A stretch of DNA of 37,489 nucleotides from Thermococcus celericrescens (lineage in GTDB: Archaea; Methanobacteriota_B; Thermococci; Thermococcales; Thermococcaceae), in assembly GCF_001484195.1 (NCBI RefSeq), contig NZ_LLYW01000030.1, positions 1 through 37,489 of the forward strand, given 5' to 3'. The translations under genes and the position numbers were made by a program. The notes beneath the pieces are model-generated. The model saw only the letters and a program-made list of their open reading frames with translations, was not told the DNA's origin and searched no databases. Shown here in pieces: positions 7,870-17,428 of this stretch (position 1 is its first letter; every line of letters begins with the position of its first letter).

Positions 7870-8934
7870 TCACCTGGGTTCTCCCTTCTTGATCATGCTT
7901 ATGATTATGAACGACACCCCCGGAAACGCGAAGAGCAGTATCACCGCGAGGGCCTCGGGGGGCATGACGAGATGCTGGGACATCACAGAACCTGCCAGGA
8001 TGCCAACGACGAACATTGTGGGCATGACGATCGTGAGGAACATGTAAACGAAGGATATACCGTTGACTTTCTGGACGTACTCAACCAACTTCATCCTGTA
8101 CTCAAAGGAGAAATCCTCCGCCATTTTATAGAGTATCTCGGAGAGGTTGCCGCCAAACTTAACCGCCCTCAGTATCTGTTTAACCACCCTGCTAACGCTT
8201 TCGGACCCCATTTTCTGCTCAAACTTGGATAGGGAGTCTTCAAAGGAAGAACCAGCCCTCATCCCCATCAGTATAAACTCGAACTCTTCAGAGATTGGGC
8301 CGTAGTCAGCCCTGGACACCGAAAGCATGGCCTCCGCGATACCGACGCCAGCACTAAGTAGTGAGGCCATATGCCTGAGGGCGTAGGGAAGGGCACGTTC
8401 CACCTCCACCACGCGTCTCTTCCACACCATGCGGGGGTAGTGCCTCATGTACATGAATCCACCGATAAAACCAAGGACCGACAGCAGGACTATTATATCG
8501 GGTGTCAGGTAGAGCAGATATCCAAACAGGGCAGAGAACACCGCGGAGAAAATAGCCACCAGGAGTATGAGGGCAACGTATTTTTCCTTGGGCGTTGTCA
8601 TGCTGGCACGGTAAAGGTCCTCATCCAGGCCCCGGAGGGATTTGGTAAGGGACTCTATGGGACCCTTAAAGTAGCGCAGCATGGCATCCGCAAGCCTGTC
8701 AAAGAACGGGCGCTGTATTTCCTGCTTCCGCCACTCCAGGATTTCTTCAAGCTGCTTCTCCCTTTCCTCCTCCCGCTTTTCAGTTTCCATCTCCTTCTGG
8801 AGCTGTTTGAGGGCCTTCAGTCTCTCCTGAACTGACTTGCCCTCCGGTATCCTTCTGACGGGCCTTTCCGCAACCTCGATAGTTTTTCCCCCGAGGCGCT
8901 CGAGGAAGTTGACAAACGCATCGAAGACCCCCAT
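7870..8934 (-). CDS. Type II/IV secretion F-type membrane platform (GspF/TadB-like), first copy
   Basis: About 354 residues. A charged coiled-coil-like N-terminus (ERLKALKQLQKEMETEKREEEREKQLEEI, split over about residues 35-65) precedes a membrane pair and a cytoplasmic T2SSF domain (VERALPYALRHMASLLSAGVGIAEAM), then more membrane segments. It is a platform protein driven by the KlbA ATPase. The ATG at 8934 follows GGTGAT by 4 nt; ATG 8940 and TTG 8949 are in frame. It overlaps or abuts klbA upstream and shares its stop region with the second F-type gene, so the three form one transcriptional unit. Confidence 0.9.
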   Translation of the reverse strand: MGVFDAFVNFLERLGGKTIEVAERPVRRIPEGKSVQERLKALKQLQKEMETEKREEEREKQLEEILEWRKQEIQRPFFDRLADAMLRYFKGPIESLTKSLRGLDEDLYRASMTTPKEKYVALILLVAIFSAVFSALFGYLLYLTPDIIVLLSVLGFIGGFMYMRHYPRMVWKRRVVEVERALPYALRHMASLLSAGVGIAEAMLSVSRADYGPISEEFEFILMGMRAGSSFEDSLSKFEQKMGSESVSRVVKQILRAVKFGGNLSEILYKMAEDFSFEYRMKLVEYVQKVNGISFVYMFLTIVMPTMFVVGILAGSVMSQHLVMPPEALAVILLFAFPGVSFIIISMIKKGEPR

Positions 8935-8945
8935 CGACATCACCT

Positions 8946-11900
8946 TCAAATCAAAGTCCTTATCTGCCTGCTCGTCTCAGTGCTGCCCTCGGCTTCGATT
9001 TTCTTCAGAAGCGACTCCTCGTCTATGTAGAACTGCCTGATGTAGTAGCCAACTTTCTCGATGCTCCTGATACCTCTTTCAATCATCCAGTCAAGGATTA
9101 TCTTTCTCTTCTCCTTCTCCAGTTCCAGCTCAGAGACGCTCATTCCCGTGTGGTGGGCGAGGAGATTGAGGGTTCTGCTGGGGACACCCGTTGATACGAG
9201 CTCGTCCTTGGCAGGGTCGTACTTGTAGAGCTTGTTGAGCTGTATGCTCTCTCCCTCAACTCCCGATATCTCCGCTATCTCGGTGATGCGCCTTATGGTA
9301 CCCTTCTTTCTGCTGTGGAACCTGACCTGCATGATGATTATATCCAGCGCCGGAATCATGATCCTCGGAACGGACATGGGAGGGCTCTCAAGGCGTATTA
9401 CTGTCTCGCGGGCACTGTTGGCGTGGATTGTACCCATACAGTTCGAAACAAGTATACCGTTGGCAACGTAGTTGTGGTCCTCCTCGACGGTGAGGTCGTA
9501 GAGGTACTCTATACCCAGCTCCACCGGCTCGACCTCATCAACGCTCACGACCTCGTCCCAGTAGACGTCGCCGTCCGCTATGAGCTCAAGCCTCTTCGCC
9601 TGAATCCAGGCCTCGTCATCGTTCAAATCCTTCGCCACCTGCTGGAGGGCGAGGGCTATTCCCTTCAAAGCGGAGCGCCTTATCTCCTTCACCCTACCCT
9701 TCTCGACGTGGCGTATGAGGCTTTCTGAAACCTTCTCGCTGGCGTGGCTGGTGGCGAGCTTTGAAAGCTCGGAAACCCTGAGGTTGAGCCTCCCTCTTAT
9801 GGGTTCGAGCATTGACGGCGAAATCGGAACGCGGTCGGTCCTCTTTCCGCGGTGCGGTCTGTACTTCCTGATGAGCTCCTCAAGCTTCGCCTTCTTCCTT
9901 GAGTGCCTGAGGGGAATCGAGCGGTTGAACCTGATGATGTCGTCAACGCCCCTCACGGTGACCCTGAAGATTACGCCCTCCTTGTAGCCTTTGTTCCTCA
10001 CGCGGGAGACCGTGCTTATTATCCCGAGCCTCTGAAGGGCGTACCAGACCTTCCTCGCGAGGTTCTCACTCTTCGTCGTGAGGATTACAGCTGGGCCGTT
10101 CTCGTCAACGTAGCCATCGGCATCGAAGAGGCCCGCTATGAAGTACCTCAAAAGCTCGTCGTTCGACAGCACCAAATCGGGCACGTCGAGGTTCTCCTTC
10201 CTGCCCTTTGGGATTCTGAATGCCCTGTGAAGGAACTCGGCGAATATCTTCGAGCCGTAGGTCACAACGGTGTAGCCCTCGTTTCTTTTGATTTCGGGCT
10301 CGCTCTCCGGCAGGAACTCCGACAGGGCTGAGGTGAAGGCGTTCATGTAGGAGGAGTCGTCGAAGGTGGCCGAGACGTAGTAGCCGTTCGAGGAGATGTA
10401 GCCGTCGCCGAGGATTACGCCAACGGCATAGGAGAGCTTCTCGTCCACCTCGCGGACAATCCTTACGGGCTTCGAGTTGACTGAGATTAAATATTGGGCC
10501 ATTTCAGGCGGGATTCCGTCGTTCGGAACCTTCACGAGGCCCTCTCCGTTGGGGACGAGGTAGTAGTCACTTATTCTCGCGTAAACCTCCGGACTTACGA
10601 TGGCCTTCCTCTGCGGTGGCCTCGGCGGTTTCCTCATCACCGCGACCCTATCGCCGGGTTTCAGCTTCTCCGCCTCTTTTCTCACGACGTCGCCATCGGA
10701 GAAGACGAAGAACGGGTGGGTCTTGGTGAGTATCACCTCGTTGCCTGTCCTCGTTCTCACGCGGATAAGCTTCTCCCCGGGCCTTACCTTTCTCCTCCAG
10801 ACCCTTGAAACGATGTGCTTCCCGGCATTCAGGTCGGGGCCGACGCTGACTACCTCGAACCTATCCTTCTCGTCGAGGACTATGTACTCCAAATCCTTGT
10901 AGGTTTCAACCCTGTCCGAGTACTTCTCGAAGAGTTCATCGATGAGATCACCGATGAGCACGAACCTGCCGTCCGAGAGCTGTATGACCGAGAAGTCGTA
11001 GAGGGCCCCATTATGTCCCGTGTTCATTGCCGTGAACATCGTCCTCGCTTCGGGACCACGAACCTCACCAACGATGATTCTATCCGGCCTCATACGGAGG
11101 GTGTTCTTAACGAGATCGTCCATTGTTATCTCGCCCTTGCCTTCAACGTTGGGCGGTCTCGTCTCAAGCCTCACCCAGTGCTCCACCGGGAGCTGGAGCT
11201 CCGCGGTGTCCTCTATGGTGATGACGCGCTCGCTCGGTGGAATAAACATCCCGAGTGAGTTGAGGGTGGTGGTCTTACCGGAACCGGTACCACCCGCGAC
11301 GAGGACGTTGGCGGGCTTGACACCGAGTCCATCGACAAAGATCCAGAGGAGGGCCGCTATGTCGGTGTTCATAGTGCCGTATTTGATGAGGTCTATGATG
11401 GTGAGCGGGTCCTTCTTGAACTTACGGATGGTTATCGTCGGGCCGTCGAGGCTGATCGGCGGGATTGTCGCGTTCACACGGCTTCCATCGGGAAGGCGGG
11501 CATCAAGGAGGGGACTCTGCTGGTCTATCCTCCTGCCGACCTCCCTGGCTATGCGCTCGATGATGTTCAGTATCTCCTTCTCCTCCTCAAACACGATGTT
11601 GGTCTTGCACATGTTAAAGCGCCTGTGCCAGACGTAAACCGGCCTGTTGGTTCCTATGACCATGACTTCCTCAAGGTTGTCGTCGCGGACGAGGGGATCC
11701 AGTTTGCCGTAGCCTATCATGACCTGAACTATCATGTCGGCGAGTACCTCTATCCTGCCCTCCGAGAAGTGGGGGGCCGCAGACTTCAGCATTTTCCTGA
11801 TGGCGTTCATGAAGACCCTTCTCCGTTCCTCCGGATTTGGAAAGGCGGTGGGGTCTATCTGGAGCTCCGTTATTGCCCGTTCTTTTATGAGGCGGAGGAG

Positions 11901-12425
11901 TTCCTCCTCCTCTCTGCTGAGTTTAGGGAGACGTATTTCATATATCGGGACGGGTTCCCCCTTAACCCGCAAAATGCGAACGTTACCATAGGCATCGAGA
12001 ACCTCAGCCTTTCCAACGTACTTTGTTTCCTCCGCGGGGGGGAACGTGCTCAATATATCCTGAAGGGTTGAGGGGGGTGGTGATGTGGGTTTCGCCTTGG
12101 GCTTGGGCTCCTCCCTCGGCGGTGCCGTGGAGAAAATCTCCCCCAGAAGGTCTGCCCCGGTGGGGCGACTCTGAGCGGCTTCCTCGGGAGTGGTGGGCTT
12201 GCTGAGTATCTCCTGAAGGTCTATACCCCCACTTCCCGCAATGGGGAACGGGGCCGCTGGGGCCTCTTTTTCACCGGACTTCTTTCTCTCAGGTTCTTTT
12301 TTTTCCTCCTTAGGAGCGGTCTTTTTGCTGGAGGTCAGCATATTCTCCAATAGGTCACCCTCACCGTTCAGGATTTCATCTATCCAGGAGGTGGGCTTTT
12401 TCTTCTTCTCATCATCAAACGCCAA
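8946..12425 (-). CDS. klbA: KlbA-type type II/IV secretion ATPase with an in-frame intein
   Basis: A 1159-residue precursor. The host protein is a GspE/VirB11-type hexameric ATPase that powers pilus assembly or secretion. It has a variable Pro/Lys-rich N-terminus (1-130), an N-terminal domain, Walker A GGTGSGKT (378-385), Walker B region RIIVGEVRGPEA, and the His box MGTIHANSARE. Between NTGHNG and CMGTIHAN lies a 522-residue intein (residues 474-995), leaving a 637-residue mature ATPase. The start is TTG at 12425, after a G-rich site and 3 nt beyond the stop of the upstream gene. The downstream partners are the two F-type membrane proteins. The same gene holds an intein at the same site in Methanocaldococcus jannaschii and several Thermococcales. 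Confidence 0.95.
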   Translation of the reverse strand: MAFDDEKKKKPTSWIDEILNGEGDLLENMLTSSKKTAPKEEKKEPERKKSGEKEAPAAPFPIAGSGGIDLQEILSKPTTPEEAAQSRPTGADLLGEIFSTAPPREEPKPKAKPTSPPPSTLQDILSTFPPAEETKYVGKAEVLDAYGNVRILRVKGEPVPIYEIRLPKLSREEEELLRLIKERAITELQIDPTAFPNPEERRRVFMNAIRKMLKSAAPHFSEGRIEVLADMIVQVMIGYGKLDPLVRDDNLEEVMVIGTNRPVYVWHRRFNMCKTNIVFEEEKEILNIIERIAREVGRRIDQQSPLLDARLPDGSRVNATIPPISLDGPTITIRKFKKDPLTIIDLIKYGTMNTDIAALLWIFVDGLGVKPANVLVAGGTGSGKTTTLNSLGMFIPPSERVITIEDTAELQLPVEHWVRLETRPPNVEGKGEITMDDLVKNTLRMRPDRIIVGEVRGPEARTMFTAMNTGHNGALYDFSVIQLSDGRFVLIGDLIDELFEKYSDRVETYKDLEYIVLDEKDRFEVVSVGPDLNAGKHIVSRVWRRKVRPGEKLIRVRTRTGNEVILTKTHPFFVFSDGDVVRKEAEKLKPGDRVAVMRKPPRPPQRKAIVSPEVYARISDYYLVPNGEGLVKVPNDGIPPEMAQYLISVNSKPVRIVREVDEKLSYAVGVILGDGYISSNGYYVSATFDDSSYMNAFTSALSEFLPESEPEIKRNEGYTVVTYGSKIFAEFLHRAFRIPKGRKENLDVPDLVLSNDELLRYFIAGLFDADGYVDENGPAVILTTKSENLARKVWYALQRLGIISTVSRVRNKGYKEGVIFRVTVRGVDDIIRFNRSIPLRHSRKKAKLEELIRKYRPHRGKRTDRVPISPSMLEPIRGRLNLRVSELSKLATSHASEKVSESLIRHVEKGRVKEIRRSALKGIALALQQVAKDLNDDEAWIQAKRLELIADGDVYWDEVVSVDEVEPVELGIEYLYDLTVEEDHNYVANGILVSNCMGTIHANSARETVIRLESPPMSVPRIMIPALDIIIMQVRFHSRKKGTIRRITEIAEISGVEGESIQLNKLYKYDPAKDELVSTGVPSRTLNLLAHHTGMSVSELELEKEKRKIILDWMIERGIRSIEKVGYYIRQFYIDEESLLKKIEAEGSTETSRQIRTLI
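9441..11006 (-). other. KlbA intein (class 2, Ala1) with LAGLIDADG homing endonuclease
   Basis: A 522-codon intervening protein inside klbA. It starts with Ala (ALYDFSVIQL) rather than Cys or Ser and ends HNYVANGILVSN before Cys+1 of the C-extein. Block B is visible as VILTKTH (TxxH). Two LAGLIDADG helices are present: VGVILGDGYIS (about 665-675 of the precursor) and IAGLFDADGYV (about 762-772). Ala1 inteins at this KlbA site use the class 2 route, in which Cys+1 attacks the N-terminal splice bond directly. Both endonuclease acidic residues are kept, so homing activity may persist. Confidence 0.95.
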
Positions 12426-12428
12426 CTT

Positions 12429-13280
12429 TTACAGCCCCCCCGCGCTCCATTCAACACGGTAGGTTATCTCCACACCGGTTCCCGTTGTGACGACCCACAC
12501 AGGCAACTCGTATGATTCATTCGACGGGAGAACCTGACCTGGCATTCCAACACTGACACCGGTAAGAAGCGTTGGAGTGAGCTGGAACATCCCCTGTGGC
12601 ATCTGAACGCTGTTTTCTACGTTCACAGAGCGCCTCCCTGTTCCGGTGTATTCAAAAAGTGCGTCCACATACTCGCTGTAGTCCATGGTGTAGTTCGGAG
12701 TGAAGTCGTACATCCTCCCATCAACGAACACAACCGGGACGGTAACGGCAAAGAACTTCTTGAATGTACCCTCATCCCCCGAGTACACGTTGAACTTAAC
12801 GACTCCCTGGTACTCCAGAATACGGATGTGTCCATCGACGAGTGGGAACATTGAGAGCGCCGAGAGCTGGGATGGGGAGTTAAGGAGAGGAGGCACAACA
12901 ACACCGCAGCCGATGGAGGTACCATCGGTTCCCCCACACGTAATGGACGGGAGAGAGTATGACTCGGTTTTGGAGACCCTGACGTTTATCACAACGGTTT
13001 CGTACGGCATAATCCATATGCCAGGATTGTAGTTAAGGTTCATTCCCTTATCTATGTAGAACCCAAGGTCCGTCTCATTGTTCCCGCGCCGGTAAACGGT
13101 TATATTGTACGCGGGATTGAGAACAAGAAACTTGGGAAACGGGGCGGTGTTTACAAGGGTAACGTTAAGGTCGATTAGAACATCACCCTGGAGTGTGCCT
13201 GCGGCCCGCACTTGATAGTGGCCAGGCAGAGCCGCAAATAACGAAATGAAAAGTAAAAGAAATGCCGCGGGGCGTTTCAC
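12429..13280 (-). CDS. Exported protein of the klbA operon, function unknown
   Basis: 283 residues with a clear signal peptide (KRPAAFLLLFISLFAALPGHYQVRAAG, first ~27 residues), then an all-beta extracytoplasmic protein with several N-glycosylation sequons and no C-terminal anchor. The GTG at 13280 is chosen: it follows GAGGTGATAGCC and yields the signal peptide, whereas the longer frame to 13349 runs into the upstream gene. It lies between the DUF515-like gene and klbA, 8-11 nt from one and 3 nt from the other, so it is very likely an external or envelope component of that filament system. No named domain recognised. Confidence 0.75.
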   Translation of the reverse strand: MKRPAAFLLLFISLFAALPGHYQVRAAGTLQGDVLIDLNVTLVNTAPFPKFLVLNPAYNITVYRRGNNETDLGFYIDKGMNLNYNPGIWIMPYETVVINVRVSKTESYSLPSITCGGTDGTSIGCGVVVPPLLNSPSQLSALSMFPLVDGHIRILEYQGVVKFNVYSGDEGTFKKFFAVTVPVVFVDGRMYDFTPNYTMDYSEYVDALFEYTGTGRRSVNVENSVQMPQGMFQLTPTLLTGVSVGMPGQVLPSNESYELPVWVVTTGTGVEITYRVEWSAGGL

Positions 13281-13290
13281 GGCTATCACC

Positions 13291-14722
13291 TCACGTCGAT
13301 ACTCTGACAAGGTAAAGGGAGTTCTGGTTGGCCAGCACGTCCGGGACAAATATCGAGGGAACTTTGACTATAACGAGCAGCTGGGTGTTGTGGTCAATGG
13401 CCTCCAGTGACGTGTCTTTCTCGAGGTCAAGAACCTTCCATCCGTACGCACTGAGCTGCTGCTTAACCTCCTCGCTGGCCTGTATCTTACCGGCGGCTAT
13501 CGCTTTGAGTATCTCCGCCAGGTTCACGCTGTAGGAGTAACTGCCAGACGAACTCTGACTCACTGACTGGCTGTTGGTGACGGAGTCACTCGCACTGCTG
13601 CTGTCAGATATCGAGGCTCCACCCGGGGAAGCGGATGAGGAGTGGCTCTCACTGTAAGTGGTCGATGAGGAAGTGGAGGAGGAACTTGACTGACTCTGGG
13701 ACTCACTCACTGATATCGAACCCGACTGAACCGGCAGGAGGACAAGCTCAAAGTACCCGTCAACCGTCGTTGTGTTCTGGCCCTGGATAAAGAGTTTTAT
13801 TCTGTCACCCGGCGAAAGGAACGCACCGTTTATGTTTCTCTTGGGGAGGACAAGGGACATCTCCACCCACTCAACCTTCACGACGTTGTACTTCATAAGC
13901 TCCTTATAGTCCATAATGCCTCCCAACACAGCTTTGGCATCAGCCTTAGTGACCATCTTCTTGGAGTCTCCGTACTCAAGTATCACATCCTGTCCCGGGA
14001 GGGCGTCAATGCGCCAATAGTAGTAGTCCCTCCACACCTCCAGGAGGTACGGGTCGGCCTTTATGGAGTTGACCTCATCAACACTAGTGGCGGACATGAC
14101 GCGCTCCTTGAGGTCGTTCATGTACGTTACAGTTTTGGTGCGGATGTCATCTGGGAGAGGCATCGAGAGAAGCGGCTGGAACTCAAGCTCAAGGAGTTTT
14201 AATTTCTGCTCCTTTGTCCGGTTCAGCTGCTTCTCCAGCTCCACCCGATGGAGTTCATCGATACACGAATTGTACTCACGCAACGCAATGTCATAGCTCC
14301 CCTTAACATCAACGGCATTGAGTTCATCAACGGATTTGGCGTGAAGGATCTGGTCGAGCAGCTGGGATTTGATAGCGTTGGCTTTGGGGGAGCAGTTGGT
14401 ATTGTTGAATATATCGGGCTTGAAGTAGAGGTTAACCTCAGCCAGTTTTTTGTTTCTGGCGTTGGTAAGTTCCTCGGCGGCACGGTTTTGGAGATAGATG
14501 TAGGCGCCAACTGATGTCAGAATTAGCACAATTATCACGATAGAAACTCCTATTAGGATCCTCTTCCTCCGCTCTTTCTCGCGGATACTACCAACCGAGC
14601 GCGGTCTCCGGGAGGGTTTTTTAGCAGGGGCGGGTTTGGGGGCCACGGGGGGGCTCTGGTTCGGCGCTGGCTTTACCCAGCTCCCTCAAACGGCGAATCT
14701 TCGCCTCGATATCCTCGGACAC
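13291..14722 (-). CDS. DUF515-like membrane-anchored protein, apparently frameshifted near its start
   Basis: The main frame (13291-14646, about 450 residues) has a basic Pro/Lys-rich start, one membrane segment (IGVSIVIIVLILTSVGAYIYL), helical extracytoplasmic repeats, and a striking Ser/Gln-rich linker of about 75 residues before a C-terminal domain. It fits the archaeal DUF515 group encoded with KlbA. Upstream, a second frame starts at GTG 14722 with GGTGGTG six nt before it and reads SEDIEAKIRRLRELGKASAEPEPP before leaving frame at a run of seven G on the plus strand (14647-14653). Six would fuse both parts into one protein. First gene of the filament operon; a TATA box (GATATAAG) lies at about 14760-14769. 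Confidence 0.75.
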
Positions 14723-14813
14723 GTTGAGCACCACCATCAATCGTTATCATAACTGGCTTCTTATATCGAATAGTTTTTTGAACTTCAATCTTTATTTAGG
14801 TTTCGGTGAGTGT

Positions 14814-15146
14814 ATGGAGCGGTTAGAGATTCGCGTAGTAGAAATCCGGGGAAAATGTCCCGTTTTTCATGTTGGAGACAGGATAGTGGTTGAGGGGCCC
14901 AGGGTGAACCTGGATGAAACGGACGCAATATGCACCCATGCATTCGCATCGCTGCTGCCGTACATAGTTGCGCTGCGAAAGGGTATTAAGCCGAGTGAAC
15001 TAGGCCTAGGCAGGGGAGAGAAGGCATACGTTCAGTGCCTCGACCCGGGGCCGCCGTACACGGACGGCGGCACCGTAATCTTCGAGATAACGGTGGTGAG
15101 AGATGAAGGCGAGAAAGGCGTGGAGAGTGGTGAGGGAGGTAGTTGA
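14814..15146 (+). CDS. TIGR04076 family protein
   Basis: A 110-residue soluble protein with the TIGR04076 pattern: VVEIRGKCPVFHVGDRIVVEG at the start, CTHAFASLLPYIVALRKG in the middle, and AYVQCLDPGPPYTDGGTVIFEI at the end. Conserved cysteines at about 18, 44 and 80 suggest a metal or redox site; the family has no settled function. The start at 14814 follows GGTGAG, with a TATA-like TTTATTTA near 14790. The longer frame from 14724 crosses the divergent promoter and is rejected. The 3' end overlaps the GTPase gene by 44 nt, so the two are probably co-translated. Confidence 0.85.
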   Translation: MERLEIRVVEIRGKCPVFHVGDRIVVEGPRVNLDETDAICTHAFASLLPYIVALRKGIKPSELGLGRGEKAYVQCLDPGPPYTDGGTVIFEITVVRDEGEKGVESGEGGS

Positions 15147-16176
15147 CGAGGCCGACGTTATCGTCGAGGTCGTCGATGCCCGTGACCCCATAGGAACGAG
15201 GAACCGAAAGCTTGAGAGGCTCATCCTGGAGGAGGAAAAACCACTCCTCCTAGTCATGAACAAGGCCGACCTGGTACCAAAAGAATGGGCCGAGGAGTAC
15301 AAGAGAAAGAGCGAGATACCCGTGGTTTTCATCTCCGCCCGTGAGAGGAAGGGAACCGGAATACTGAGGAGGGAGATAAAGAGGCTCGCCAGGCCGCTTT
15401 TGGATGAGAGGGAAAAGGTCAAGGTGGCCCTCATCGGCTATCCCAACGTCGGCAAGAGCACCATAATCAACACCCTGAAGGGAAAGAAAGCAGTTGGAAC
15501 CGCCCCGATTCCCGGCTACACAAAGGGTAAACAACTGATAAAGCTGAGCAAAAAGCTATGGCTCCTCGACAGCCCCGGCGTCATCCCGATAGACGACTTC
15601 GACGAGCTGGTCATCAAGGGGGGCTTCCCCGCGGACAAGATAGACGAGCCCGTCAAACCGGCGCTCAAACTCATCAGGCGTATTCTGGATACGAGGAAGG
15701 AGGCCCTCACCGAGAAATTCGGCATCGAGGAGTTTGAGGGCGAGGAGGAAATCCTCCGGAGGATAGGAGAAAGGAGGGGCCTCATAAAGGCCGGCGGTGA
15801 GGTCGATCTGGAGGAGACGGCAAGGTGGTTCCTCAGGGAGTGGCAGACCGGCAGGTTCACCCTCTTCGGAAAGGAGAAACAGGAAAAAGAAGAGTTCACC
15901 CGGGACTTCGAGGATGTCCTTGAGGGAGTTGAAAGGGACCTCCTCCTGGACCCGAGGAGGATACTCTGGAAGTACGGCGACGAACTGAGGGAAAAGCTGG
16001 ACGGCACAAAGCGCGTGGGGATACGGGAGATAGAGGGCTTTACAGTCGGGATAGCCACTGGCTTCAAGAAGTGCGACGGCGGAACAAAGCTCCTGGAGCG
16101 GCTGACAGGCAAGCACGTCCTTGCGAGCGAGTGCTTCGGAAAGAAGTGGAAAGGGGTCGTGGCGATACTGGAGTAG
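15103..16176 (+). CDS. Circularly permuted YlqF/RbgA-like ribosome-biogenesis GTPase
   Basis: A 357-residue GTPase with permuted motif order G4-G5-G1-G2-G3: NKADL (about 53), SAR (about 79), GYPNVGKST (112-120), PGYT, and DSPG (about 156). This order defines the YlqF/YawG family, which assists large-subunit assembly in bacteria, eukaryotes (Nog2, Lsg1) and probably archaea. The C-terminal third (about 190-357) is charged and helical and likely binds rRNA. The ATG at 15103 follows GGTGGTGAG and lies inside the end of the TIGR04076 gene. The stop abuts the stop of the convergent ABC permease gene. Confidence 0.92.
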   Translation: MKARKAWRVVREVVDEADVIVEVVDARDPIGTRNRKLERLILEEEKPLLLVMNKADLVPKEWAEEYKRKSEIPVVFISARERKGTGILRREIKRLARPLLDEREKVKVALIGYPNVGKSTIINTLKGKKAVGTAPIPGYTKGKQLIKLSKKLWLLDSPGVIPIDDFDELVIKGGFPADKIDEPVKPALKLIRRILDTRKEALTEKFGIEEFEGEEEILRRIGERRGLIKAGGEVDLEETARWFLREWQTGRFTLFGKEKQEKEEFTRDFEDVLEGVERDLLLDPRRILWKYGDELREKLDGTKRVGIREIEGFTVGIATGFKKCDGGTKLLERLTGKHVLASECFGKKWKGVVAILE

Positions 16177-17427
16177 CTAACCGGAGCCAGAGGATACAAA
16201 GGCCAGACCGGCGCTTAGAACCGCCATGGCGAGGCCGGGAGCCACTATCCACCACCAGTAGCCCCCGTAGAGCGCCCCCTGGTTCATGGCCTCTATCATG
16301 AACGACCCCCAGTTGGTGCCCGGAATCAGGCCGAAGAACCCAAACACCGAAACCAGTGCAACTATCCTGGCCAGGAGTATGGTGGAGTACCTGAGGGAGA
16401 ACTCCCCAACCGGCGGGAGTATGTGCCTCCTCAGGACCCAGAGCGTGCCGGCGCCCATGCTCACCGCGGCTTTGACGTACTCGTTCACCTTCTCCCTTAT
16501 CGTCATCATTCTAACCGTCTTGGCGAACTTCCCGAGGGTGAGGAGGGCAACGAGGAACATGAAGAGGACGGGGTTTATCCTGACCTGCTGGCCGTAGCCC
16601 TGGGTGGAGAAGAGCCAGACGAGGACGACGAGGATTGGGAGCATCGGCAAAGCGACGAGAACCTCCAGGAGGAACGTTATGAACTCACCCAGGGCACCGC
16701 CAACGTAGCCCGAAATGAGACCTATTAGAACCCCCAAGGCCACTATTATGGCGGTGGTGAAGAAGGCCAGGTAGAGGGTGTTGTTCATTCCCTTGACGAA
16801 GCCCACCCACATGTCCCTGCCGTAGGAGTCCGTGCCGAGGAGACCGTAGCAGGTTCCGAGGATTTCAACGGAGGGTGTGGCGTTTCCCGCTAAGCGAACC
16901 TCAAAGACGTACTCTCCGTTGAGAGTCGCCATACTTCCGTCGCGGGAGAACAGGAGTTCAGTGGCGGAGAAGAGAACGTATTCAGCTTCGCTGAGATTGA
17001 GAACGTCGGAAAGCGAAGAAACAACTCCCGTGCGCATGTTGGTGTTGAGGCTGAGGTTGCTCGAGGTCGCTATACCGCCGTAGAGGGGCACTCTAATCCC
17101 GTCCGGCCTCAGAACGCTTATCTCAACCTCCTCACCGTAGGGGAGGCCGTAGAACCTAACGTCGCTCGGTTTGTCGTGGTAGGCATGTTCGTAGGAAAAC
17201 CTGTAAACTGAGGAACCGTTCTCCTCAACGAGCGACGGCTCCAGGAAGACCGTGGGAGTTCTGTCGCCGAATAGGGCGAACCACGAGGGATATGCCATTC
17301 GCGGGTTGTCCTTCCAGTAGTTGAGATTCTCCCAGTTGGCAATGTCCTCATCGCTCACGCCCGCGTTCGAGAAGGCCACAAAGAGCGCGAAGATTACGAG
17401 TATCGCCACTCCAGCTTTCCATCCCAT
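16177..17427 (-). CDS. ABC transporter permease, DppC/OppC type
   Basis: A 416-residue permease of the peptide/nickel (Dpp/Opp) family. One N-terminal membrane segment is followed by a large extracytoplasmic region (about 25-205, glycosylation sequons), then five membrane segments. The EAA loop that contacts the ATPase is present (VNEYVKAAVSMGAGTLWVLRRHILPPV). It pairs with the DppB-type gene, 1 nt upstream. No ATPase or solute-binding protein is encoded in the window. It ends back to back with the GTPase gene, so the operon stops here. Its position downstream of the radical SAM and peptide genes suggests peptide movement; direction and cargo are inferred. Confidence 0.9.
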   Translation of the reverse strand: MGWKAGVAILVIFALFVAFSNAGVSDEDIANWENLNYWKDNPRMAYPSWFALFGDRTPTVFLEPSLVEENGSSVYRFSYEHAYHDKPSDVRFYGLPYGEEVEISVLRPDGIRVPLYGGIATSSNLSLNTNMRTGVVSSLSDVLNLSEAEYVLFSATELLFSRDGSMATLNGEYVFEVRLAGNATPSVEILGTCYGLLGTDSYGRDMWVGFVKGMNNTLYLAFFTTAIIVALGVLIGLISGYVGGALGEFITFLLEVLVALPMLPILVVLVWLFSTQGYGQQVRINPVLFMFLVALLTLGKFAKTVRMMTIREKVNEYVKAAVSMGAGTLWVLRRHILPPVGEFSLRYSTILLARIVALVSVFGFFGLIPGTNWGSFMIEAMNQGALYGGYWWWIVAPGLAMAVLSAGLAFVSSGSG

Positions 17428-17428
17428 T

